Positions 30,792 through 42,280 are shown, counted from the first letter of the stretch. The stretch: DNA of 64,000 bases from Bactrocera neohumeralis (GCF_024586455.1 NW_026089623.1:15814236-15878235); one strand, 5' to 3'. Notes: a model not told the origin generated them from the letters alone. Numbers and translations: made by a program.

Positions 30792-33768
30792 ATGAAAATA
30801 TTGCAACTAAATCTCAACCATTGCGCTGCAGCACAAGACCTTCTGAAACAGACAGTGCTAGAAGAAAACATAGATGTCGCTCTATTAAGCGAACAATATT
30901 CTCAACGTTCGGAAAGCACTTGGAATAAAGATATAAGTGGCAAGGCGGCAATATGGGCCTGCAAAGGTCAAGCCTTCACATCACGTTCCAACGAAACCCA
31001 TAACGGCTTTACATGGGCGAATATACAAGGAATATGTGTTGTAAGCTGTTATGCTCGTCCTAGTGCAACAATTAGCGAATTTGAAGACTTTCTCCTGGAG
31101 CTATCCCTAGAAATCAGAAGCAAATCGCCAATAATTATAGCGGGAGATTTTAACGCATGGTCTACTGCATGGGGTAGCAGAATTACTAATCATCGTGGTC
31201 GCCTCATTCTAGAATTTTTGAGTCAAACAAACCTTACGATTCTAAACAGTGGCACACAAAATACCTTTCAAAAGGGAAATAAAGGTTCAATAATAGATTT
31301 AATGTTTGTTAACGACTCGCTTAGCAGGCATACTAAGTGGAAGGTGTCAGATATGTACACAAATAGTGACCATATGGCTATAATTGCTGAGGTCTCGTTC
31401 TCCCAAGAAACGGAACACTGTCCGAGAAATACCTCCCGAAAACGAAGTTGGCGGCAAAAGGAATTTGATACTGACGTTTTTGAGAGTGTCTGGAGTACGG
31501 CAAATGCATCAGGCGAAAACGCAACCCAATTAGTATCCGCTGTGCGGAAGGAACTAGTTGCAGCTTGCGATGCAACTATGCGCAGGACGAGATACTATAA
31601 CAATCGAAAGCCGGTATACTGGTGGAACGACGAAATTGCCAAGCTGAGGAAGCTCTGTCACTCAGCTAGACGCCGCCTACAGCGTAATCAGGGAAGTGAT
31701 AACGAAATCAGCCTTAGAGAAGCATTTAAATGTCAAAAAAAGCTCCTGAAGTCAGCCATTATCCGTAGTAAGAGATCCTGTTTCGAAAAGCTCTGCGAAG
31801 AAGCCAACATAGACCCCTGGGGAACGGCATACAAAATTTGTATGTCGAAGTTCAAAACTAAGTCGCAGCAGCCCAAGAACGCATTATTTATGAAAAATGT
31901 TGTCGAAACGTTATTCCCGACACATGCCTCCATTTCCTTTATTAGACGAAACGAAGCTACGGAGCCACCTCTATTAGTCACAGAAGACGAACTATTGGCT
32001 ATTGTGAAAAAAATCAAAAACTCCAAAGCGCCTGGAATAGATGGTATACCAAATAGAGCCCTTAAAGAAGCCATAACTCTAAGGCCCGGTTTATTTGTTA
32101 ACATGTACAATGCGTGTATATTAGAAGAGGTATTCCCCGACCCGTGGAAGATACAACGTCTGGTTCTACTGCCAAAGCCGAAAAAGCCACCAGAAGAACC
32201 TTCATCTTATCGACCTCTTTGCATGCTCGACACAATTGGTACGAAAGCATTGTAAGAAACCGCTTGGAGATAGCAATCCAAAAAGCCGGCGGATTATCAG
32301 AGAGACAATACGGCTTTATTAGAAAGAGGTCCACTATCGACGCACTAAGAGAAGTAGTCGACACTGCGAAATGTGCAATAAGTGGAAAAAGATGGAAAGG
32401 TGGTACAAAAAAATACTGCGCGCTAATAACCCTGGATGTAAAGAACGCGTTCAACTCTGCAAAATGGGCAAATATAATAAAAGCTCTACACGATATACAC
32501 GCTCCTCATTATCTAATAAATATTATTATGATTTACTTTCAAAATAGGAGATTGCTATTCGAGACGGACGAAGGCACTCAGAGCTACACTATCTCCAGTG
32601 GAGTTCCGCAAGGCTCGGTTTTAGGCCCGCTGCTATGGAACCTGATGTACGACGGAGTGCTAAGAATACCGCAACCACAAAATGTGAAAACAATCGCATA
32701 TGCGGATGACCTCATAGTGGTAGCTGTAGCTAAACATCTGGATGACCTTCGGATCAAATGCAACGACAGCATAAATGGTTTGCGCAGATGGTTCGCTACC
32801 ATGAGTCTAGAGCTTGCTGAGCAGAAAACAGAAGTCCTGCTCATAAGCTCCAGGAAAATTGAGGAGAAAATATCGCTCACCATAGGAGAATGTGAGATTA
32901 CTTCACAGCCGCAGTTGAAGTACCTTGGGGTAATAGTGGACTCGCGACTCAAGTTCAAGGAACACTTGGAAAATGCGACGCGTAAAGCAAATAAAATAAA
33001 TAATGCGTTATCTAGAATGATGGCAAATAAAGGCTGTGTGCGTTCCAGCCGACGATGTTTAATAGCTAAGGTAATAAGTTCAGTTATCCTGTATGCGGCT
33101 CCAATATGGATACAGGCGCTAGAAATAAAATCATATGCTAGACCGATTAACACAGTGCATAGACTTTCAGCAATACGCGTGATAAGTGCTTTCCGAACCA
33201 TTTCAAATGACGCTGCTGAGGTACTAGCCAGTATGGCACCGATTGACATCCAGGGAGACGAATTCGCGCGAATATATAACTTGTCGGAGATGTCTACCAC
33301 AGCAAAAAGAGGTGAGAAAATTAAAAGCATTGAAATGTGGCAGCAGCGGTGGCAAACTTCATGCAAAGGACGTTGGACCTACCGACTGATCTCGGACATA
33401 CATTCGTGGATAGGTAGACAATATGGGGACCTTGACTACCACCTTACCCAAATACTCAGTGGGCATGGTTGCTTCAGAAGCTACCTATTCAAATATCGTC
33501 ATGACGTTAGTCCATACTGTCCGACGTGTACAGAGTGTATAGAAGACTCTGAACACGTGTTCTTTTATTGCCCTCGGTTTTCAAGTATAAGGGAAAAGTT
33601 GAAAACCACCCTGGGGGTAGTTTCTCGGTGGAAAATTTGACTGCACTTATGTGCGAGTCCTCTGTAAAGTGGAAAGCTGTTAGCGGAGCGGCAAATCTAA
33701 TTATGACAAAATTGAGACATTTAGAACAGATTAGGCGTCAGTCAGTCCGTGCAATAGAGGAGACTTAA
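30792..33768 (+). pseudogene. R1-clade LINE ORF2 (endonuclease and reverse transcriptase), frame-shifted
   Basis: ORF2 starts MKILQLNLNHCAAAQDLL at 30792. The apurinic-type endonuclease has GDFNAWSTAWGS and SDHMAI. A linker with YWWNDEIAKLRKLCHSARR is typical of the R1 clade. The reverse transcriptase begins around KNSKAPGIDGIPNRAL. Near 32250 the frame changes; the rest (to 33640) includes GVPQGSVLGPLLWNL and the catalytic AYADD at about 32697. A C-terminal CX2C...H...C motif (CPTCTECIEDSEHVFFYC) follows, then a second frame change and 65 further residues to 33768. There is no RNase H domain, fitting R1 rather than LOA or I. Not in rDNA, so this is not the classical R1 target. Confidence 0.88.
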
Positions 33769-33913
33769 ACGTCTTCTTCTCTCCCATGAAGTAATACTTT
33801 GTCCAGTGTTCCCGTGGGAGAGACATAAGGTGGGAGTAGGTTAGGTTTAGCGGATTAAAGTCCCGCACTCCGGCTTTCGATGCTTCCTCCTACTAAAAAA
33901 AAAAAAAAAAAAA
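33769..33913 (+). other. R1-clade LINE 3' UTR and poly(A)
   Basis: Short 3' untranslated region after ORF2 ending in an uninterrupted run of about 18 A bases (to 33913), the expected end of a target-primed LINE insertion. The matching 5' target duplication could not be identified. Confidence 0.75.
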
Positions 33914-34773
33914 TACATATTCACAAACAATTGAAGTTGCGGAAAATATTCTTCTAATTTTCTATTCGCGGTTTCTCCTTACTGGTTAGGAATATACCCT
34001 ATTTAAATAGGGTACAATTAAATAAAATAACAATTTTTTCCCAATTAAAGCATACAAAATTTAATACTGGCGGAAAATTTATTAAAAATTTGTGCATTCG
34101 TGTATAGTCATATATGTAAATACGCATTGTGCTTCAAAGTCCACGTTGGCATATATCCCGCAGTACCCCTTGGATTTTGGCAAACAAAACCAAGCAGGAT
34201 TGCGTTTACAATATATTCCAAGTCCATATTGGCACATATCCCACAATACCCCTTGGTTTGATCAACAAAACAAGCAGGATTGTGTAAAACAAATCAAACC
34301 GTAATACATATGTACATACATGCATATGTACAAAGTGCAGTGATCTCTAAAACGAGCAGTCATTATCACGTAATAAACAAAATATCTACTTATAGGTATA
34401 CCCTATAGGACATTTGAACATAAAATATACATATATAAAAGAAATATACATAGAAAAATAAAATACATAAAATATTTCCGGTCATTAATAAATAATTAAG
34501 TCAAATTTAAGCGATTTCAAAACTTTTATTAAATTAAAAGAGTTCGCGATTACACATATTATCAAATACGTAGAACGTTATCGTTATATCAATTTCGTAC
34601 GAAACTCTTATTTACTTAAAAGAGTTCTCGTCTAGCCATTGGTTTTATTGATTCTTTTTGAAACTCTTATATACAAAGAGTCTATTCAACTGTTTATATT
34701 CGAAACTACATCTTATACATCTACAAGTCTAGTTTTCACTAAGACGTTTTGATTTATTCTATACATTTTTTAA
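33914..34773 (+). other. Leader before BEL element 2 gag, with tandem duplication
   Basis: Non-coding. Two imperfect copies of an 80-base unit (about 34140-34206 and 34221-34286: TTGGCATATATCCCGCAGTA against TTGGCACATATCCCACAATA). From about 34390 (TATACCCTATA) to the gag ATG the sequence resembles 59280-59553 upstream of the BEL element 5 gag, supporting its reading as BEL leader. Confidence 0.6.
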
Positions 34774-36090
34774 ATGAGCTCAGACTCAAAGGAATCTAAA
34801 ACAACTCAGTTGCTAAAAGTTCCAAAGATGATTTCAGACGAAAAAAGTCCGTGTACACCTGCAGATGCTACACGCTCAAAGGAAGGTGCTACAAAACAAA
34901 AAAGGGTGAAAGATATTTCATACACCAAATTTATTTCTGAGAGTGACAGTCTAATTCGATACTGCACTCGATTCTCATCTTCACCGATTCAAGATAATTC
35001 TGAATCGGTATTAGAAATTAACAACAAAAATCTTGACAACTTCTGGACACGTCTCCAAGTGGCATATGACGCAACCGTAGAATCTGATGACTCAGATCTA
35101 CCAGAAAATTTTAAATCCTCCGCTTGCTCAAAATACGAAAATTGCTTAGACCAATTCGAAGAGATAAAAGCCATGATCTCTGATCAACTAAAACAAATAA
35201 AATCAATTGCACCTAGTCCACAACCGAGAGTAGAGCTGCCACAAAGACAAGCCCAAGAGGCGAGCTCAGGCATTCACCTTAAAGTGCCAATATGCGACAC
35301 AGATATATTTCATGGTGGTTATGAACAGTGGCCGTCCTTCTGGGATATGTTTACAGCTGTGTACATAAACCATCCAAAATTATCACAAGCGAAGAAATTG
35401 TATCACCTCAGATACAAACCAAATGACGATAATAATGAATTTACCAAAAATTCAGAAAGAAACCAGTGAAGAATTCATAAAGCTTCAATCCACTGTTTCA
35501 AATTGTTTGTCGGTTTTATCGACATAGAATATTTCCACAGATAATTGGGACCCAATTCTGGTAAATATATGCACAGCTGCATTACCAGAAAAATCGTTAC
35601 TTTTGTGGGAGCAATCGCTTTCATAGCGAAGAAAGTAGTCAGAACGAAAAACGTTCAAAACGACCTCAATAGAAGCTTCAATAGACCCCAAGCAAGTGCC
35701 ACAATAATTTCAATAGAAGCTTTTTTAAGAATCAATCGTGCGCATCCGAATAATATAAACAAACGTCATACGAACTTTGTAGAGGAGGTCACAAGCTCAA
35801 ATCGTGCGAAAAATTCCAAAAAATGAATATTAGCGATCGAAACAATTTCGTTAGAACGAAAAAACTATGTACCAACTGTTTGTCACATGCGCATACGCTT
35901 ATAGAATGCGAAAGCAAATTTAATAGCGTTTACTGCCATAAAAGACATCATTCAATGTTACATATAACAAATTATTCCAGCTCACCCCCAAACAGCGCAA
36001 ACGTAAAAAGAGCAACAACAAATTCTGAAAACTGCCAAGAAGCACCATGCTGTTCAAAGGCGTTAAAAACCCCAAACGCTACATAGCGAA
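34774..36090 (+). pseudogene. gag: BEL/Pao gag (element 2), broken
   Basis: ATG at 34774 opens a 231-residue frame: an acidic N-terminus, a central stretch (AYDATVESDDSDLPENFKSS) and the DUF1759-type core (GIHLKVPICDTDIFHGGYEQ, then WDMFTAVYINHPKLSQAKKL). It breaks near 35430, where a segment present in relatives (the GQAGVIVKQ region) is deleted. The zinc-knuckle part continues at 35823-36086 (LCTNCLSHAHTLIECESKF, then CHKRHHSMLH). The protein would form the retrotransposon particle. Intact copies of the same family should exist elsewhere in the genome. Confidence 0.85.
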
Positions 36091-36144
36091 AACCACAGTA
36101 GTAGGTCTAGGCCATCAAAACTGGCCAATTTTGAAATCACGGGA

Positions 36145-38180
36145 ATGGCTGGAAGAGTTGTTCAAAACTCTAATAAACTCTGCCCCATTACCCTCTTTTC
36201 CCCCAAAGCGGATAAGCGCATACAAACAGAAGCTAGTTTCTTACCGCAATTAACCAATATGCTACCAAGCTATCATATAAATAGCAAGCATTGGCAAAAG
36301 GTTTCACACCTAAAGCTAGCAGACCCAAACTGCAACACACCCGCTCAAATAGATCTTCTATTAGGCAGCGATCTCATACCACAGAAAATACTCGAAGGTA
36401 TTGAGAAAATCACAAATACACTTCTGGCGCAAAATACCATTTTCGGATGGGTCCTAAGTGGACTACTTACGGAACCAGTCACAACAATGACAACTCAAGT
36501 TGAGGAAGTCTCAAACGAGTATCTCAATTCACAGTTGAAAAAACTTTGGGAATTAGAAGTACTTCCCCCCATATCAGTCACAACCCCTGAAGATCAGTAT
36601 TGTGAAGACTTTTACAAAGCCACAACTACTAGATAGTAGCTAAAGCTAAAGTGGCTCCTCTAAAAACACTAAGTCTACCTCGACTTGAGCTCTGTGGCGC
36701 CCTACTACTCGCAAAATTTGTTTCCATGGTGCAGACCCACTTAAACATGAAGAAATACAGACTGCATATCTGGTCCGATTCTGAAATAGTTCTAGCCTGG
36801 TTGGAAAAACCACCTCACGCAAGGAAAACGTACATTTCTAATCGTACGTCACAAATACTTGACCTAGTGGGGTCAGCCACTTTGCGACACGTAGCCAGTG
36901 CTGACAATCCTGCCGATTTAGGTACAAGAGGGTGCAAGCCGCTGCACCTTGCCACCACCACCCTCTGGTGGAATGGCCCCCGATGGTTAACAGAATCTCC
37001 CTATTCTTGTCCAAAATCGCCAATGCGCAATATAATTGCCCCAGAAATTCGAAAAATCGACTGCTTTCACGCAACATTGGATGATAATGACATCCTTGAG
37101 CGATTTTCATCGTTCCCTCGTGCCCTTCGAGTTATCGCCTACATGCTTAAGTTCATAGAGCGACTCAAAAATAGAATTAAGGGAATTCACCCAGAATCTT
37201 ACCATCACGCTGAATATCGCCTAATGCAGCATATAGTCCGTCAAGAGTTCTATATTCCCCGTCTTAAGCCCCAAATAAAGAAATGCATTTTCATGTGCAA
37301 GATCTGCACTATGCACAAGCAGAAGTTGCGAACACAGATTATGGCAGCACTTCCACCGGAACGCTGCAACTTCGCTCTGCCTTTCACAGTTACAGGTGTG
37401 GACTTTGCTGGGCCTTTTCAGATAAAGGCGTCCATGCTAAGGTCCCCCACTTTAATGAAAGTCTATGTGGCTGTCTTTGTCTGTTTTACGACAAAAGCAG
37501 TGCACCTCGAGCTGTGTACGAATCTGACAAAGGAGGCTTTTCTCGCGGCATTCGCTCGCTTCGTCGGACGACGCGGCTTCCCATCAAAACTGATGAGCGC
37601 TAATGGTAAAACCTTCATTGGAGCCCAAAGAGCCACTGAAAAGGAGTTTGTGGATTTTATCAAACAAGTCTCACCAGAGATTGTACAAAGGTATGCTCCC
37701 CAAGGTATCAACTGGCAATTTATTCCCCCAAGCGCTCCTCATATGGGTAGTTTATGGGAATCAGCAGTAAAAAGCTTTAAGTCCCACTTCAAAAAAGTAG
37801 CTGGAAACTAAAAATTTAATTATGAACAGTTCACCACACTGTTAGTGCTAATTGAAGCCGTTCTCAATTCACGGCCACTCACAACCCTCTCGCAAGATCC
37901 CTCTGACTTCACAGCCCTTACTCCAGGGCATTTCCTCAAAGGAGCACCCATTCTGGCCACACCTGAGCCATTAAATCATCGGGAGAGAATAAAAAATCTC
38001 CATCACGATTTCAGCCGCCGATGGAAGGAAGAATATATAAAGAACCTTCATAAAAGGTACAGGTGGAAGATTCAAGAAAAGGCGCCAAAGCTTGGAGATT
38101 GTGTCATCATCCATGATGTAATGAAAAAACCGCCGATAATCCCGCACACAAAATTTAAAAATCAAATAAATAATCGATAA
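36145..38180 (+). pseudogene. pol: BEL/Pao pol (element 2): protease trace, RNase H, integrase
   Basis: 36145-36636 holds the end of the aspartic-protease region (HLKLADPNCNTPAQIDLLLG). The reverse transcriptase core is deleted. 36651-37811 (386 residues, open) has RNase H (LSLPRLELCGALLLAKF; IWSDSEIVLAWL; SADNPADLGTRG) and the integrase zinc region (MCKICTMHKQKLRTQI). The integrase core follows: GVDFAGPF (first Asp), then SANGKTFIGA where SDNG is expected, so the second catalytic Asp is Ala (codon 37599-37601), then GSLWESAVKSFK (Glu). A TAA at 37809 and a frame change precede the C-terminal block 37845-38180. Not functional. Confidence 0.87.
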
Positions 38181-38256
38181 TTCCGATTAAGGAAAAAACC
38201 GCCGATAATCCCGTAAACAAAATTTAAAAATCAAATATTTAATCGATAATCCCGCA
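38130..38256 (+). repeat. Tandem duplication after BEL integrase
   Basis: CCGCCGATAATCCCG followed by AAAATTTAAAAATCAAATA occurs at about 38131-38186 and again at about 38201-38256, two copies of roughly 70 bases. It lies between pol and the terminal ORF; the same CCGATAATACAG-type word is present in element 1 near 41561. Confidence 0.7.
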
Positions 38257-38358
38257 AACAAACTAATCGAAACTACTAAAGAATCTAACCGCAATTCTCG
38301 ATCTACATGACGACCCATTCTTGCCACATACCGTGGCACAATCGCCATATAAATTTGC

Positions 38359-38985
38359 ATGCAACAAACCTGTAATTATAATAACTTCTTCGTACAGATC
38401 AATATGGATGTGGATATGCCCAGCGTGCCAACGCCAACAGTGAGGTCCACCATTACTGTGCCGCGCCCCGGGGCAGCTCCAGCGCCACGAAGCCCAGCGG
38501 AAAGGCCTCCTGCAACCGCTCCTCGTAGTGGTACGCGACCACTACTACCCTCCTCAGCACCAGCCGCGGAGCCTCCGCGAGGCCGATGTCCCTTGTGTCG
38601 GCGCTCTCATCGGCTACAGCATTGCAGCATTTTCCGTGGCATGCAGCCCTTACAACGCCAGAAGGTTGCTCAGGCGCACGGACACTGTCTGAATTGTTTG
38701 GCGACGGCATACAACACGCAGGAGTGTACGTCAGTCACCCTCTGCCAACTGTGCAACCGGCCACACTACACTATGCTGCACCGCACCCCAAAACGGGCCG
38801 CCATGCGCCAACGCTCCGAGGGCAGATCGCAGCAGACCAGCCGTCCGGGTCGGCAAAGAAGGCTAATAGCCCCTCCTCCAACCATATCGAGGCGAAATGA
38901 GGCATCATCACGGCGTCGACAGCCTCGGACTGGCCTCAGCAGTGTTGTTGCCACGCTGCAGCAACTGCAGCGACTTCTAGGCTAA
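38359..38985 (+). CDS. Zinc-knuckle protein in the env position of BEL element 2
   Basis: Fully open, 208 residues from the ATG at 38359 or about 193 from the ATG at 38404, which directly follows a splice-acceptor-like TTCTTCGTACAG (to 38397). I favour the second start on a spliced subgenomic RNA. Proline/alanine-rich N-terminus, then CPLCRRSHRLQHC (CX2CX3HX4C), CLNCLATAYNTQEC (knuckle with the His replaced) and CQLCNRPHYTMLH, then an Arg/Ser-rich basic tail. The knuckles resemble BEL gag knuckles, yet the ORF follows integrase and precedes the purine tract and 3' LTR. It is strikingly GC-rich beside AT-rich gag-pol. A nucleic-acid-binding role is likely; a captured extra gag domain or a regulatory protein are both possible. 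Confidence 0.7.
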   Translation: MQQTCNYNNFFVQINMDVDMPSVPTPTVRSTITVPRPGAAPAPRSPAERPPATAPRSGTRPLLPSSAPAAEPPRGRCPLCRRSHRLQHCSIFRGMQPLQRQKVAQAHGHCLNCLATAYNTQECTSVTLCQLCNRPHYTMLHRTPKRAAMRQRSEGRSQQTSRPGRQRRLIAPPPTISRRNEASSRRRQPRTGLSSVVATLQQLQRLLG

Positions 38986-39007
38986 TATTCGCCTAGGGGG
39001 GCCGGGA

Positions 39008-39585
39008 TGGCTAGATGAGTTAGCGCTGCCCCCCTCAACACACGTCCTTGGACGATAATACACCACACCAACTCGATCCACACATGAAGACACCAAACAC
39101 GAATACATCACACATGAAGACAACACACAAGACAACATCATACAGTTATGCAGTTATACAGCGTATTCACCACTCAGCAGCCCTTAAAAGGATCAGCAGT
39201 AACGAGCAACGGCCTTTTTTCGATTCCCGTTCGTAGCGATAACATTTCTTCGGCGGTCCGTAGCAAGCAGTGCTGACAACAACGTGGGTTTCCTTTTCGC
39301 AAAAAATATATTCAAGTGATTTTATACTAAAACAAAATAAAAATAGATTCAATGATTTTTCGATAAAATACATGCAAAGTGATTGTTGCTAAAATACATG
39401 CAAAGTCAGTTCTGACTAAAATACGTTCAAAGTGGCGCTTTAACAAACTAAGTTCAAAGTTTTTTACAAAATAAATTCAAGTGGGTTTTACTGAAGTAAT
39501 CTAAAGTGTTTAGCTAAGAGAAAACTGAAGTTTGAATTGAAACAAATCAAGCAAGTGTCGTGGAAGCCAAATAAGTGAATAAACA
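39008..39585 (+). repeat. BEL element 2, 3' LTR
   Basis: 578 bases, TG...CA, about 48 longer than the 5' LTR because of the insertion or deletion near 39213-39260. The end CA at 39584-39585 is followed by CCGGT and the resumed RTE-1 sequence, which fixes the boundary. Confidence 0.9.
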
Positions 39586-40874
39586 CCGGTGAATGAACGT
39601 CTAGCCACAATCCGCACCAAAGCGAGGTTCTTCAACATATCGCTGATTTGCGCCCACGCCGCGACGGAAGAGAAGGACGATGTGACCAAAATGCCTTTTA
39701 TGAGTGCTTGGAGCGCACATATGGCCGTCAACAACACGGTATAAGGAAACTGTGGGACAGCATTTCAAATTTCTTACGTAAAGCTGCAACCGAAACCACT
39801 GGTTTTCGAAAAGTGCAAAAGAACAGCTGGTACGACGAGGAGTGCCGTGTCGCAGCGGAGAGAAAACAGGCTTCCTACCTCGCAACATTAAGATCGACCA
39901 CAACACGTGCGAGATGGGATAGATACCGAGAGTTGAAGAGGGACGATGGAGCAGACGTTCCATTGCCCGACCATGAAGAAGTTCAAATAGCAATTACCCG
40001 CCTGAAGAACAACAAAGCGGCAGAGGCCGATGGATTGCCGGCTGAGCTATTCAAACACGGCGGCGAAGAACTGATAAGGAGCATGCATTAGCTTCTGTGT
40101 AAAATATGGTTGGACGAAAGCATGCTTAACGATCGCAATTTAAGTGTGCTATGCCCAATCCATAAAAGAGGTGACCCCACAATCTGCGCCAACTACCGTG
40201 GGATTAGCCTCGTCACTGTTGACAGTCATAACTTTGAAGTCGTAGATAATTTCGTCTATCTTGGAACCAGCGTAAACACCACCAACAATGTCAGCCTCGA
40301 AATCCAACGAAGGGTAACTCTTGCCAACAGGTGCAACTTCGGACTGAGTAGGCAATTGAGAAGCAAGGTCCTCTCTCGACAAACAAAAACCAAACTCTAT
40401 AAGTCACTCATAATTCCCGTCCTGCTATATGGTGCAGAGGCTTGGACGATGTGAACAACTGATGAGTCAACGTTGCGAGTTTTCGAGAGAAAAGTTCTGC
40501 GAAAGATTTATGGTCCTTTCCGCGTTGGCCAAGGTGAATATCGCATTCGATGGAACGATGACCTCTATGAGATATACGACGACATTGACATAGTTCAGCG
40601 AATTAAAAGACAGCGGCTACGCTGGCTAGGTCATGTTGTCCGAATGGACGAAAACATTCCAGCTTTGAAAGTATTCGACGCTGTACCCGCCGGGGAAGCA
40701 GAGGAAGAGGAAGACCTGCACTCCATTGGATGGACCAAGTGGAAAAGGACCTGGCTACGCTTGGAATATCCAATTGGCACCACGTAGCGAAAAGAAGAAA
40801 CGAGGGGCGCGATGTTGTTGTTAACTCAGCAATAATCGCATAAGCGGTGTCTATGCCAATTAATAAAAAGAAAT

Positions 40875-42280
40875 AAGATCAGTATTGTGAGGACTTTTCT
40901 AAAGCCACGACTACACGATCAAATAATGGCCGGTACGTAATCGGCAACCGCTAGAGCCACAATTTTTCAATACCCCACATAAAGATAGAAAAAACAAGGT
41001 TAGATTCCCTCTGACAACCTCATACAAAAATTCAAATATTTGTTCGTAACTTTTCTACCCCGCAGGAAGGCTTTCGCCAATAATGATACTAAAATCCTGC
41101 TTAAAAAATCTCAAGCTATGTGGCGAGATACTAAACGTCAAATAGTGCATACGCACTTAAACATAAAATATAACAAAAGTGTCTCAAAAGGTAAAAAAAT
41201 CGACATTTTTCATACTATATTGCCCCACAGAGGCTTAGATTTTCAAATAAATAAAATCTCAAAAGCAAGTTAAGGGATCACTATATTCCCAATGCGATAC
41301 TGTGACGCACCTGGACTTACAAAAAGCAAAAGTCGCTCTTATCGCATCTACTCAGCTGTATAAAGCTTCAACTTAATTATGAACAATTCTCTACTTTACG
41401 AATCGAAGCCGTCCTCACTTCAGGGCCACTCTCTCGCAATATCCCTCTATTGTCACAGCCCTAACTCCAGGGCAAAGGAGTAACCATTCTCTCCATATCT
41501 GAACCAAGAGTGGAGTTACTATCCTTCATAAGCCGAGAATAAATAAAATGCAAACAATTGCCGATAATACAGAAAAGGCAAATAATAAACAACAGGTACG
41601 CCAAACCGATAAAATAAGAAAATGTAAATGACCGCTAATAAAATTAATAAATGCAAACAACTTTAGTATAATAATAAAGTCGTCAGAACACGCAAAAGCA
41701 AATTCCTATCTTAAGCACCAATATTTACATAAAATAAACATTTGTATTACAACAAAAATCGCTTCTTACAGGTAATATTCTGCGCCCGCTGCCACTATAT
41801 CAGCAGTAAGCCGAAATAAATGTCTCACATTATATATATTAAACTAGGCAAAATATTCGCATAGGGGCCCAGGATGTTTAAATGAGTTTAGCATCCACCC
41901 ACTCTACAAGGAAAAACTAATGGCACACCCTAATACTGCCCACCACATCTTCACTAATACACCACACGAGGGGACACATTGGCTTTCACTACAGCAGATG
42001 TCAACTATCAAAAGGATTGGATCATCGCTGTTTGACCTTTTTTTTGTTTGATACACTTCCCGTTTGCAACACCCGTCTTGCACGCTACATTTTGAATTTC
42101 GATAGCAGCGATCTGGTGCGCAATCTACCTCCTCTACATTCGAATTTACCGAAACAATTTTAAGAAAGGAAACACTAGTATAAAGTTAAATACTTCCTTA
42201 ATAAATTATCTTGTATACTAAACATTTAAGTGATACGATATTTTTATTTCAAATGTGCGTGATAACTGATTAAACGGAGG
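40875..42280 (+). pseudogene. BEL element 1, 3' part: pol fragments and 3' LTR
   Basis: Resumes with DQYCEDFSKATTTRSNNGRY, then strongly decayed pol text. 41040-41273 is open (77 codons) but I do not recognise it. From 41275 the sequence parallels the minus-strand element 4 (CCAATGCGATACTGTGA; CACTCTCTCGCAA; GTAAGCCGAAATA), showing that both are the same pol-to-LTR stretch. The LTR probably starts at TGTTTAAATGAG (41873) after AGGGGCCCAGGA. No complete protein remains. Confidence 0.65.

Larger units (their letters stand above)
24850..39585 (+). mobile_element. BEL/Pao element 2, LTR-bounded, 14.7 kb with nested LINEs
   Basis: The LTRs at 24850-25380 and 39008-39585 begin TGGCTAGATGAG and end AAACA. 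The flanks are CCGGT (24845-24849) and CCGGT (39586-39590), a 5-base duplication as expected for BEL/Pao. A purine-rich AGGGGGGCCGGGA precedes the 3' LTR. Inside are the leader, an antisense RTE (26121-28636), an R1-clade LINE (29.5-33.9 kb), gag-pol (34774-38180) and a zinc-knuckle ORF (38359-38985). I read gag-pol as this element's own, because leader, pol, terminal ORF and LTR occur in order and strand. A separate BEL nested in a non-autonomous one is the alternative. Confidence 0.85.
24281..40874 (+). mobile_element. RTE-clade LINE 1, split by BEL element 2
   Basis: The left piece (24281-24849) begins GGATGGAGTCATG, the same start seen at the far end of RTE-3 (63075). It has the endonuclease start (RACTWNVGTLNYEGAAAQL and then IQEMRWTGQGQ). 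It stops at CACACCGGT. The right piece (39586-40874) resumes CCGGTGAATGAACG, matching the RTE-3 sequence at that point, and continues through fragments of the reverse transcriptase (NNKAAEADGLPAELF, then NFEVVDNFVYLGTS) to the C-terminal WLGHVVRMDEN block. Parts of the endonuclease and the catalytic palm are deleted in the right piece. The 3' end is a short A/T-rich tail near 40858-40874. Confidence 0.85.
22690..42280 (+). mobile_element. BEL/Pao element 1, split by an RTE LINE and everything inside it
   Basis: A decayed BEL/Pao retrotransposon whose gag and early pol (22841-24280) stop at the word GKLP and resume at 40875 with DQYCEDFSKATTTRSNNGRY. These two words are near-neighbours in the related uninterrupted copies (36560-36630 and, on the minus strand, 43440-43500). 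The 16.6 kb between them is the nested RTE-1 block. The 3' part carries a purine-rich AGGGGCCCAGGA directly before an LTR-like start TGTTTAAATGAG at 41873. The right end, about 42280, is uncertain because another BEL LTR follows in the opposite direction. Confidence 0.75.

Noticed and set aside
32584..33366. 260-codon minus-strand frame
   Set aside because: It is antisense to the R1-clade reverse transcriptase, whose motifs are clear on the plus strand.
34140..34286. Possible promoter or gene in the 80-base duplicated unit
   Set aside because: Only an imperfect tandem duplication is visible; the 70-codon frame over it has no motif.
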